Assembly (NCBI RefSeq): GCF_023656545.1
Contig: NZ_JAMOKF010000018.1
Location: forward strand, 1 to 39,586
Source of the DNA: Micromonospora phytophila
GTDB taxonomy: Bacteria > Actinomycetota > Actinomycetes > Mycobacteriales > Micromonosporaceae
DNA length: 39,586 bases
Reading direction: 5' to 3'
The notes under the pieces are model-generated. The model had not been told where the DNA came from and did no database searches. It was given only the letters and a program-made list of their open reading frames with translations. Within the stretch, counting starts at the first letter, position 1, and each line of letters begins with the position of its first letter. This document shows positions 1-8,200 of the stretch, in pieces. The position numbers and the translations under genes were made by a program.

Positions 1-1
1 C

Positions 2-415
2 GCCGGCTACGGCAGCGCCACACCGGCGATGGTCGACCCGGACACGGCCGCGCCGGGCTCCGGTGCCACGGCCGCCGGCTCGGCCGGCGCCGGCTCGCTC
101 AAGGCCGCGGGGACCTCCCGGCCGACCGGCTCGACCGTGGCGGCGGAGCCAGCGTCGCTCTTCGACTCGAGCACCGCGCAGGGCTTCCGGGACCGCTGGC
201 GCGACGTGCAGCTGCGCTTCGTGGACGACCCGCGCGCGGCGGCCGGGGAGGCGCAGTCGCTGGTCGACGAGGCCATCCAGGCTCTCGCGTCGGCGCTGTC
301 GGCGCAGAAGAACAAGCTGGGCGGCTGGCAGGACGCCGGCTCGGCGGACACCGAGCAGTTGCGGATGGCGGTCCGCCACTACCGCGACTTCCTCGACCGG
401 GTGCTCGGCCGCTGA
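2..415 (+). CDS. C-terminal part of a conserved actinobacterial hypothetical protein (cut by left edge)
   Basis: The reading frame is open from base 2, so the gene starts upstream of the window. The visible 137 residues begin with an Ala/Gly/Pro/Thr-rich, probably disordered stretch of about 50 residues. A compact helical segment follows, starting near SLFDSSTAQGFRDRWRDVQ and ending in YRDFLDRVLGR. This segment (RWRDVQxRFVDDP, then EAQxLVDEA, then TEQLRxAxRxYRxFxDRxL) resembles a C-terminal domain I recall from many uncharacterised actinobacterial proteins; its function is unknown. An internal ATG at 29 exists, but nothing marks it as the true start. A strong hairpin follows ten bases after the stop. 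Confidence 0.6.
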   Translation, partial: AGYGSATPAMVDPDTAAPGSGATAAGSAGAGSLKAAGTSRPTGSTVAAEPASLFDSSTAQGFRDRWRDVQLRFVDDPRAAAGEAQSLVDEAIQALASALSAQKNKLGGWQDAGSADTEQLRMAVRHYRDFLDRVLGR

Positions 416-424
416 CCCACCCGA

Positions 425-459
425 ACGGGCGCTCCGACCGTCGCGGTCGGGGCGCCCGT
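425..459 (+). terminator. Hairpin terminator after the left-edge gene
   Basis: A 16-bp stem (one G-U pair) closes a TCG loop just after the stop at 415. There is no T-run, as is common in high-GC actinobacteria. It separates the left-edge gene from the next one. Confidence 0.65.
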
Positions 460-628
460 CGGCGTACCGGCCGCAGGGGTGCCCCCGGGCGCACAGGGGG
501 CGGCGTGTTCGCGGTGTACGGGGTGATCGTGACCCTGACCCGGTCCTCCGGCGGCGGGGCATGGCGGCCATCCTCGCGGGTACGCCATGGGGATCGGAGA
601 GAGCGTCTGGGGACAGGAGGGCAGCGAC

Positions 629-1006
629 ATGACGGATCGTGACCGACCGCTGGAGGAGAGCCCCGAGGTTGCCGCGGCGGTGGAGGACGACACCGGCGTC
701 CCCCAGCTGATGACCGGTGGCGGTGCCGACCGGGACAACCCGTCCTTCACCGAGCCCGGTGGCCGGGCCGGCGGCGAGGCGTCCACCGACGATCTGCTCG
801 GCGACCCGTACGCGGCCGGCACCGGAGCCACCGGCACCGGCACGGGCGCCGGCGGCGACAACATCCGCACCGGCGCCGAGCAGCCCTGGGAGCCGGAGGA
901 CCTGGTGATGGCGCGGGGCCAGGACGTCACCCCGGAGACCCTCGAGCGGGCCCGCCGAGACCTGGCCGAGATGGGACAGGCGGCGATCGAGCGGACGGTG
1001 CCCTGA
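629..1006 (+). CDS. Small acidic disordered hypothetical protein
   Basis: This 125-residue protein starts MTDRDRPLEESPEV. I chose the ATG at 629 because an AGGAGG-like site lies about seven bases upstream; an ATG at 587 in the same frame lacks one. The first 85 residues are rich in Glu, Asp, Gly and Thr and contain a GATGTGTGAGG low-complexity run, so they are probably disordered. The last 35 residues (EDLVMARGQDVTPETLERARRDLAEMGQAAIE) look like an amphipathic helix pair. There is no signal peptide or membrane segment. I do not recognise the family. It is a stand-alone unit flanked by terminators. Confidence 0.6.
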   Translation: MTDRDRPLEESPEVAAAVEDDTGVPQLMTGGGADRDNPSFTEPGGRAGGEASTDDLLGDPYAAGTGATGTGTGAGGDNIRTGAEQPWEPEDLVMARGQDVTPETLERARRDLAEMGQAAIERTVP

Positions 1007-1022
1007 CCGGGCGTACGTGAGG

Positions 1023-1063
1023 GGGCCCCTGGCCCGACCGTCGGACGGTCGGACCAGGGGCCC
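1023..1063. terminator. Very strong hairpin, probably bidirectional terminator
   Basis: The arms pair over 20 positions with a single mismatch and almost no loop. It lies between the stop of the plus-strand gene at 1006 and the stop of the minus-strand cellulase at 1121, so it can end both transcripts. A second 8-bp hairpin (1073-1080 with 1097-1104) lies between it and the cellulase stop. Confidence 0.75.
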
Positions 1064-1120
1064 GGGGAACCTGCCGCTGGAGTGCCTCACCTACTGCCAG
1101 CGGCGGGTGGGTGTCGCCCT

Positions 1121-2881
1121 CTACAGCGCCGGGTAGGCGTTCCTCATCAGCTCCTGGAACTGCGCGGAGAACCAGGCCCCGGAGATCGGCGCGTTGGGCA
1201 GCGCGCCGCTCATGCTGTTGCCGTTGCGGGCGTTGCCGGTGTAGGTCGGGTCGCACATCCGGTCGAAGCCCTTGCCCTCGTTGTTGGGGATGAGCGTGCT
1301 GGAGCCGTCCGACTCGCCCGGGGGCTTCACCCAGACGTACGCGTCGATGCCCGGCTCCGGGGCGGCCTTGGGACGCTCGCCGAGGCCGGCGCCGGCCTGG
1401 TTGCACCAGTTGCCGGCGTGCAGCCGACGGTCGATGCGGCCACCGTTGACGTAGGTGTCGACGCTGGTGGAAGCGCCCGGACCGGTCGGCCGGGCGGTGC
1501 CGCCCCAGCCGTTGCGGGAGGTGTCGATCAGCATGCCGATGTTGGACTCAAAGCCGACCGAGACCAGCTTGTCGCGGAACGCCTGGGCGAACGACAGCTC
1601 GTCGACGTACTGGTTCCAGTCGATCCACTTGGACTGGCGGACGGTCTGGCTGTTCACCGTGTCGGTGATCTTGATGTGCGGCTCCCGCAGCGCGGAGTAG
1701 TTCGCGGTGTTGACGATGAAGCCGTGCACGTTCCGCACCGTGCTGCCGGAGGCGACGGCCGCGCTCTTCAGCATGTCGGCGGTCGGGCCGAAGTTGCTGT
1801 CCCAGCCGATCCAGCCGTGGTGCGCCGCGTCGATGTAGTTGTAGACGTTGCCGATCGCACCGAGCTTGGCCAGCGCGTAGCCGACGCCGTTGACGTAGGC
1901 GCCGTTGGCCTTGACCGTGTCGCACATCGCGGTGCCGCCCGGCTGGCCGGAGGTGTTGGTCACCAGGTTGGGCAGCGAGTCGATCTCGATGATGTTGATG
2001 ATCCGGAGGCTGGCGTACTTCGGGTCGGCCTGGATCGCGGCGATCGGGTCGATGTACTGGGCCTTGTACCTGGGCAGCTCGTCGGGGCCCAGCTCACCGT
2101 TGGAGGCGAGCGCGGCACAGTCCCGGCCGGGCAGGTTGTAGATCACGAACTGGATGTAGCCGGCGCCCTGCTTCAGCGCCTCGTCCAGGTGGTTGCGGAC
2201 CCCGAAGGCACCGTTGGAGCTGCTGTCCGGGGTGCCGTTGATGGCGGCGATCCGGTCCAGCCACACGGCGGTCGGGTTGTTCGACACCCGGCTGCCGCCA
2301 GGCTCGGCGTCGGCCTTGGCCTTCCACTCCGGGTTCACGTACCCCTTGACTCCCGCGTATGGGTTGTCGACCTTGCTGCCCACCGGCGGCGGGGTGGTCG
2401 GCGGAGGCGTGGTGGGCGGCGGGGTCGTCGGCGGCGGGGTGGTCGGGGTCGTGCCGCCGTTGCAGGTCACCCCGTTGAGGGTGAACGAGGTGGGCTTCGG
2501 GTTGCTGCCGCTCCAGGCGCCGTTGAACCCGATGCTCGTGGTGGCGCCGCTGGCCAGTGAGGCGTTCCACGACTCGTTCTGCGCGGTGACGTTCTGACCG
2601 GACTGCGCCCACCGGGCCGACCAGCCCTGCTGTACGCGCTGCGAACCGTCGGGGAAGGTGAAGCCCAGGGTCCAGCCGTTCAGGGCGTCGCCGACGTTCT
2701 TGATGTTGACGGTGGCGGTGAACCCGCCCGGCCAGTCGCTGGTCGTGTACGACACGTCGCACTGGGTCGCGGCGTGCGCCACGGTGACCGGGAGGGTCAC
2801 CAAGCCCCCTGCGACCAGGGCGCCCGCGCCGGCGAGCGCGAGGGCCCGGCGTTGGCCGGACAGCCTTCTCCACACATTCAT
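1121..2881 (-). CDS. Secreted GH6 cellobiohydrolase with N-terminal CBM2
   Basis: This 586-residue exoglucanase cleaves cellobiose from cellulose chain ends outside the cell. Residues 1-38 are a signal peptide (RR n-region, cleavage near AHA). Residues 40-140 form a CBM2 cellulose-binding domain bounded by Cys41 and Cys140 with surface Trp residues. Residues 143-167 are a Pro-Thr linker of repeated TTPPP units. The rest is a GH6 catalytic domain: IIEIDSLPNLVTN contains Asp301 (equivalent of Trichoderma Cel6A D175) and YIDAAHHGWIGW contains Asp351, the proton donor. The domain is about 420 residues, the size of bacterial exo-acting Cel6B/CbhA enzymes rather than the shorter endoglucanases. The ATG at 2881 follows an AAGGAG site. 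A CebR-like box lies upstream, so induction by cello-oligosaccharides is expected. Confidence 0.95.
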   Translation of the reverse strand: MNVWRRLSGQRRALALAGAGALVAGGLVTLPVTVAHAATQCDVSYTTSDWPGGFTATVNIKNVGDALNGWTLGFTFPDGSQRVQQGWSARWAQSGQNVTAQNESWNASLASGATTSIGFNGAWSGSNPKPTSFTLNGVTCNGGTTPTTPPPTTPPPTTPPPTTPPPVGSKVDNPYAGVKGYVNPEWKAKADAEPGGSRVSNNPTAVWLDRIAAINGTPDSSSNGAFGVRNHLDEALKQGAGYIQFVIYNLPGRDCAALASNGELGPDELPRYKAQYIDPIAAIQADPKYASLRIINIIEIDSLPNLVTNTSGQPGGTAMCDTVKANGAYVNGVGYALAKLGAIGNVYNYIDAAHHGWIGWDSNFGPTADMLKSAAVASGSTVRNVHGFIVNTANYSALREPHIKITDTVNSQTVRQSKWIDWNQYVDELSFAQAFRDKLVSVGFESNIGMLIDTSRNGWGGTARPTGPGASTSVDTYVNGGRIDRRLHAGNWCNQAGAGLGERPKAAPEPGIDAYVWVKPPGESDGSSTLIPNNEGKGFDRMCDPTYTGNARNGNSMSGALPNAPISGAWFSAQFQELMRNAYPAL

Positions 2882-3133
2882 GCCACTGATCTCCTTGGGC
2901 GAGACCGGATCCGCGAACGGCCCGGCGAAACGGCCCCGATGGACGTCCTGCGCGGACGACCGCCGGCGCCAAACGGGATTCTTCGGGGGTGCCCGGCCCG
3001 GACGGGCGTTCTGGTGGTGGTGCGGCGGACCGACGACGGCCGGTCATCGGCGGGAGGTCGCCCGGCGCACCGGTTGCCCTCGACTCCTGCCTGCGCGGTG
3101 TGGCTCCCCGAACCGCGTGGAGCGATTCTTGCA

Positions 3134-3147
3134 TGGGAGCGCTTCCA
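3134..3147. promoter_or_regulatory. CebR/CelR-type operator for the GH6 cellulase
   Basis: The sequence TGGGAGCGCTTCCA differs by one base from TGGGAGCGCTCCCA, the palindrome bound by the LacI-family cellulose-utilisation repressors CelR (Thermobifida) and CebR (Streptomyces). The dyad extends outward (CATGG/CCATG). It lies 253 bp upstream of the cellulase start, in the 583-bp divergent gap 2882-3464. The rest of that gap shows no gene. Confidence 0.8.
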
Positions 3148-3464
3148 TGGCAATGCCTCGATGCCTCCGGCGCGACGTTCGGGGCCTCCGGGGGCGGCTG
3201 GGTCCGGTGGGACCCGGACGATGCACGTCGGCGGCATCCGACCGGCACGGCGCAGGCCGTCGGGCCCCCTCCGGGCGACAACCCCTCGGCGGCCACCAGA
3301 TCAGCGCTATCCGTCGCTAAAGCCGCGTAGCACCCCTAGACCCCGTATCTCCTGGAAACGTCAAAACACGAATCTTTCCCTTCATAGGTCGTGAAACGGT
3401 CTAACGTCGGTCGTAGCTCGGTTGTCGCCGGGCTCAGGACAACAGGGATGGAGTGACGCAGGTC

Positions 3465-4571
3465 ATGGCAAACAAGATGCTCGGGAAGGTCGTTGCGGGC
3501 GCTGCCCTCGGTGGCGCTTCGCTGCTCGTGTTCACGCCGGGGATCGCGTTCGCGGACGGCCACCACCACGACGACGAGGGCAAGGTCTACGCCAAGCCGC
3601 ACGTCGTCAAGGCCGGCGACGAGGTCAAGCTGCTGGAGGTCTGCGAGGAACCGCAGAAGCACGCGTACGTCTGGTCGAAGGTCACCGGCAAGGTCAAGCT
3701 CAAGCCGGCCGATGACCGGGGCGGCGACCGGGGCGACTGGCGTGGCGGGGAGGAGGACTCCTACGACCGCGAGCACGGCAAGGACGACAAGGGCAAGGAC
3801 AAGGACGACCACGGCAAGGACGACAAGGGCAAGGACCACAACGGCAAGGACGACCACGGCAAGGACAAGGACGACCACGGCAAGCCGCAGCCGCCGTACA
3901 ACGGTGGCCAGCCGGCGGGCCAGGGCGGTGGCGCCGCGGACGGCAAGGACGAGGACGACCGCGACTGGAAGGGCTACGAGCACGGCCAGGACGGCGAGGG
4001 TGGCCGTGACCACAAGGGCTACGACGAGAACGACCGCGACCGCGACCACAAGGGCTACGACGAGAACGACCGCGAGGGCCGCGACGAGCACGGCCGGGAC
4101 GACCGTGACGACCGCGACCACAAGGGCCGCGACGGCCGGGACGACCGTGACGACCGCGACCACAAGGGCCGCGACGGCCGGGACGACCGTGACGACCGCG
4201 ACCACAAGGGCCGCGACGGCCGGGACGACCGTGACGACCGCGACCACAAGGGCCGGGACGACCGTGACGACCGTGACGACCGCGACAAGGACAAGGACAA
4301 GGACCGCTGGGAGCACAAGCGGGACTTCGTCTACTACGGCGAGGCCAAGGTCGACAAGGACGCCAAGCCGGGTCGCTACAAGCTCGAGGGCTCGTGCGGC
4401 GACGGCGAGCTGATCGTCTTCCCGCGGGGCGGGGTCGACGGTGGTGACGGTGGCGCCAGCACCGGCACCGACCGGGGCCTGGCCGCCGGTGGGGCGAGCC
4501 TGATCGGTGCGGCCGCCCTGGGCGGCATCGTGCTGATGCGTCGGCGTCGGACCGATGAGTCCTTCGTCTGA
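3465..4571 (+). CDS. Secreted membrane-anchored protein: small domain split by a 200-residue charged repeat insert
   Basis: This 368-residue protein has a signal peptide (1-30, AFA/DG) and a short beta-rich segment (40-80) with VVKAGDEVKLLEVC and Cys60. Residues 81-284 are an extreme low-complexity insert: first GKDDKGKDKDDHGK-like units, then RDHKGYDENDRD, then four copies of RDGRDDRDDRDHKG. A second conserved segment (288-320, VYYGEAKVDKDAKPGRYKL, Cys311) follows, then a transmembrane helix (about 338-358) and RRRR. Flanks plus tail resemble small secreted proteins that I recall sitting beside class F sortases in Streptomyces, where the two halves are contiguous. No LPXTG is visible. An in-frame GTG at 3453 is an alternative start. 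The sortase gene overlaps the 3' end. The insert is polyampholytic and probably disordered; wall spacing or cation binding is only a guess. Confidence 0.8.
   Translation: MANKMLGKVVAGAALGGASLLVFTPGIAFADGHHHDDEGKVYAKPHVVKAGDEVKLLEVCEEPQKHAYVWSKVTGKVKLKPADDRGGDRGDWRGGEEDSYDREHGKDDKGKDKDDHGKDDKGKDHNGKDDHGKDKDDHGKPQPPYNGGQPAGQGGGAADGKDEDDRDWKGYEHGQDGEGGRDHKGYDENDRDRDHKGYDENDREGRDEHGRDDRDDRDHKGRDGRDDRDDRDHKGRDGRDDRDDRDHKGRDGRDDRDDRDHKGRDDRDDRDDRDKDKDKDRWEHKRDFVYYGEAKVDKDAKPGRYKLEGSCGDGELIVFPRGGVDGGDGGASTGTDRGLAAGGASLIGAAALGGIVLMRRRRTDESFV
4091..4258 (+). repeat. Four 42-bp tandem repeats inside the charged-insert gene
   Basis: Copies start at 4091, 4133, 4175 and 4217. The first three are identical base for base and the fourth differs only near its end. 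Each encodes 14 residues (RDGRDDRDDRDHKG). A partial fifth unit follows. Identity at synonymous positions implies recent slippage or unequal crossover. Confidence 0.95.
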
Positions 4572-5247
4572 CGTGACGGCGACACGGGCCGGCGGCCGTC
4601 ACGGGAAACCGTGGCGCGCCGCCGGCGCGGCCGTCGTCGTCCTGCTCGCCATGACGGGCGCCGGCATGGTCGGCGCCTCGCTGAAGACCACGCCCGCTCC
4701 CCGCCCACCGCAGCCCCTGGCGGCCCAGGCCGCACCCACCACCACCGGGCCGGCGGTCGCCGACCCGAGCACCCCGGCCGTGACCGGGCTGGCCCGGTCG
4801 ACCCCCACCACGATCACCATCCCCCGGATCGGCGTCGACGCGTCGATCATGTCGCTGGGCACCAACCCCGACGGCACCGTCCAGGTCCCCCCGCTGGAGC
4901 AGGCCAAGCTCGCCGGCTGGTACGAGCCGGGGCCGAGCCCCGGCGAGGTCGGCAACGCCGTCATCGTCGGGCACGTCGACTCGGCGAAGATCGGACCGGC
5001 CGTCTTCTTCTCCCTCGGCGCCCTGCGACCCGGCGACACCATCGGCGTCACCCGCGCGGACGGGCGGCAGGTCACCTTCACCGTGGAGTCGGTGAGCTCG
5101 CACCCGAAGACGTCGTTCCCGACCGAGCAGGTGTACGGCCCCTCCGACCGGCCCGGCCTGCGGGTGGTCACCTGCGGCGGGGTCTTCGACTCCGCGGCCG
5201 GCAGCTACCCGAACAATGTGGTCGTCTTCGCCTCCCTCGCGACCTGA
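4555..5247 (+). CDS. Class F-like sortase
   Basis: This 230-residue membrane-anchored transpeptidase would cut a sorting signal and attach proteins to the cell wall. It has a TM anchor (about 20-42), a Pro/Ala/Thr-rich spacer (47-80) and a sortase barrel from TITIPRIGVDA. The catalytic His140 is in GHVDS and Cys207 in VVTCGGVFD; TCGG is typical of the actinobacterial class F group. No Arg follows Cys207: the C-terminus is SYPNNVVVFASLAT where I would expect something like YRDN. The ATG at 4555 overlaps the upstream gene by 17 bases, suggesting translational coupling; GTG at 4573 is an alternative. The neighbouring repeat protein is the obvious substrate candidate, although it lacks LPXTG. The downstream gene is convergent. 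Confidence 0.85.
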   Translation: MSPSSDVTATRAGGRHGKPWRAAGAAVVVLLAMTGAGMVGASLKTTPAPRPPQPLAAQAAPTTTGPAVADPSTPAVTGLARSTPTTITIPRIGVDASIMSLGTNPDGTVQVPPLEQAKLAGWYEPGPSPGEVGNAVIVGHVDSAKIGPAVFFSLGALRPGDTIGVTRADGRQVTFTVESVSSHPKTSFPTEQVYGPSDRPGLRVVTCGGVFDSAAGSYPNNVVVFASLAT

Positions 5248-5278
5248 TTTCGCCGGTCGACCGCGCGGCGCGTACGCG

Positions 5279-8200
5279 TCAGGCGGCGGCGGAGGTCCGC
5301 ACCAGGGTGCGGATCTGGCGCAGCAGCACCGACAGGGCGGCCAGGTCCGCCCGCGACTCGTCGAACTCCCCCATCGCCCGGCGGGCCCGGTGGATCGAGG
5401 TGGCGTTCGACTGCTCCCACTCCTGCACCCGCTCGTGCGGCGGCAACGAGTCGGGGGTGGAGTCCAGGACCTCCGCGGTGAGCGCGGCCAGCGCGGCGTA
5501 CAGGTCGTAGCGCAGCGCCATCCGGGCCAGCGTCTGCCAGCGATCCTCCCGCGGCAGCAGGGAGATCTTCGACAGCAGCGAGTCCACCCGGAACAGGTCG
5601 GAGAGCACGAAGTAGACCGGGGCCACCTCGGCGACGTTCCGCCCGCTGCGCGCCGAGGTCTCCACCACGTCGAGCAGGCCGAAGCTGTACATCAGGCGGG
5701 TCGCCTGCGCGGCCAGGTCACGCGGCAGACCCTTCTCGGTCATCGAGTCGATGTGCGCGGCCAGGGCCTCGCGCTCGCTGCCGTAGAAGCGCTCCTCCAG
5801 GTCGGGCAGGAGTTGGGCGACCCCGTTGCGCAGCCGGGCGATCTCCGCGGGCACGTCGATCGGCGAGCGGCGGTTGGTCACCAGCCACCGCACCGCCCGG
5901 TCCAGCAGCCGCCGGGTGTCCAGGTAGACGCTGGTCTGCAGCTCCGGGGCGATCTTGTTGTCCAGGGCCTCCACCGCGTCCCAGAGCTCCCGCAGCCCGA
6001 ACACCTCGCGGACCACCACGTAGGCCCGGATCACGTCCGCCGCGCTGGCGGCCGTCTCCTCGACCACCCGGAAGACGAACGAGATGCCGCCCCGGTTGAT
6101 CGCCTCGTTGACCAGGACCGTGGTCACGATGTCCCGGCGCAGCCGGTGCCGGCCCATCCGGTCGGCGAACCGCTCGCGCATCGGCGTCGGGAAGTAGTTG
6201 ACCAGGACCTCGGTCGTCCACTCCTCGTCGGCCAGCCCCTCGGAGAGGATCTCCCGCTCCAGGACGATCTTGACGTACGCCAGCAGCACCGCGAACTCCG
6301 GTGCGGTCAGCCCGGACTCGGCCCGCACCGCGAGCTCCTCGTCCGGCGGCAGCGCCTCCAGGGCCCGGTCCAGCGCGCCGGAGCGCTCCAGGTCGGTGAT
6401 CATCCGGCGGTGCACCGGAAGCAGGGACGCGGCCTGCGCCTGGGCGTTGTTGACGGCCCGGGCCTGGTCGTAGTTGTCCCGCAGCACCAGCTCGGCGACC
6501 TCGTCGGTCATCTCGGCGAGCAGCTCGTCCCGGTCCGGGACGGTCAGCTCGCCGTCGGCGACCGCCGTGTTCAGCAGGATCTTGATGTTCACCTCGTGGT
6601 CGGAGCAGTCCACCCCGGCCGCGTTGTCGATGAAGTCGGTGTAGATCCGGCCGCCGGTCAGCGCGTACTCGATCCGGCCGAGCTGGGTGCAGCCCAGGTT
6701 GCCGCCCTCACCGACCACCCGGCACCGCAGGTTGCGGCCGTCCACCCGGATCGCGTCGTTGGACTTGTCGCCCACCTCGGCGTTGGTCTGGCTGGACGCC
6801 TTGACGTAGGTGCCGATGCCGCCGTTCCAGAACAGGTCGACCGGCGCCGTCAGGATCGCCTTCATCAGCTCCTGCGGCGAGAGCTGCTCGACGCCGTCCT
6901 CCAGGCCGAGCGCCGCGCGGACCTGCGGCGTGATCGGCACCGACTTGGCCGTGCGCGGGTGCACCCCGCCGCCGGCCGAGATCAGCTCGGTGTTGTAGTC
7001 CTCCCACGACGACCGGGACAGGTCGAACAGCCGCTTCCGCTCGGCGTACGAGGTGGCGGCGTCCGGGTCCGGGTCGAGGAAGATGTGCCGGTGGTCGAAC
7101 GCGGCCACCAGCCGGATGTGCTCCGACAGCAGCATCCCGTTGCCGAACACGTCGCCGGACATGTCACCGACGCCGACCACCGTGAAGTCCTCGGCCTGGG
7201 TGTTCAACCCCAACTCGCGGAAGTGCCGCTTGACCGACTCCCAGGCGCCCCGGGCGGTGATGCCCATCTTCTTGTGGTCGTAGCCGGCGGAACCGCCGGA
7301 GGCGAACGCGTCGCCGAGCCAGAAGTTGTGCGCCGTGGAGATCTCGTTGGCGATGTCGGAGAAGGTCGCCGTGCCCTTGTCCGCCGCGACCACCAGGTAG
7401 GGGTCGTCGCCGTCGTGCCGGACCACGTCCTCCGGCGGCACGATCTCACCGCTGACGATGTTGTCCGTGACGTCGAGCAGCGCCGAGATGAACTCCTTGT
7501 AGCAGATGACCGCCTCGTCGCGGTCCCCCGGCTTCTTCTTGAGTACGAAGCCGCCCTTGGCGCCGACCGGCACGATCACGGCGTTCTTCACCATCTGCGC
7601 CTTGACCAGGCCGAGCACCTCGGTACGGAAGTCCTCGCGCCGGTCGGACCAGCGCAACCCGCCCCGGGCCACCGGCCCGAAGCGCAGGTGCACGCCCTCG
7701 AAGCGCGGCGAGTACACGAAGATCTCGAACTTCGGCCGGGGCGCCGGCAGGTCCGGAATGGCCTGCGGGTCCAGCTTGAACGCCACGTACGCCTTCGGCC
7801 GGCCGTCGGCGCGCTTCTGGTAGAAGCTCGTCCGCAGGGTGGCCTGCATCAACGTCAGGTACGACCGCAGGATCCGGTCCTGGTCGAGGCTGGCCACATC
7901 GTCCAGCGCGGCGCGGATGTCGGCCGCCAGCTCGGCGCTGCGTTGCTGCCGCTGCTCGTGGCTGGCCTCGCCCGGCGCGAACCGGACCTCGAAGAGCTCG
8001 ACCAGCAGCGCGGCGATCCGCGGGTACGCGATGAAGGTCTGCTCCATGTAGTCCTGGGAGAAGACCGTGCCGGCCTGCCGCAGGTACTTCGCGTACGCCC
8101 GCAGCACGCACACCTGCCGCCAGGTGAGACCGCCGCGCAGCACCAGCTCGTTGAAGCCGTCCACCTCGGCCTCGCCCCGCCACGCCGCCGCGAAGGCGTT

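Noticed and set aside
4091..4258. Possible CRISPR array
   Set aside because: The 42-bp units are directly adjacent without spacers, in frame within a gene; no cas genes are present.
3336..4316. 326-codon minus-strand frame with long Val/Ala runs that look like membrane segments
   Set aside because: The Val/Ala runs are the reverse complement of the Asp/Arg/Lys codon repeats in the plus-strand gene, which has a signal peptide, conserved ends and a TM anchor.
4473..4571. LPXTG-type sorting signal in the charged-insert protein
   Set aside because: Only STGTD precedes the hydrophobic helix; no LPXTG or LAXTG is present, so substrate status rests on gene neighbourhood alone.
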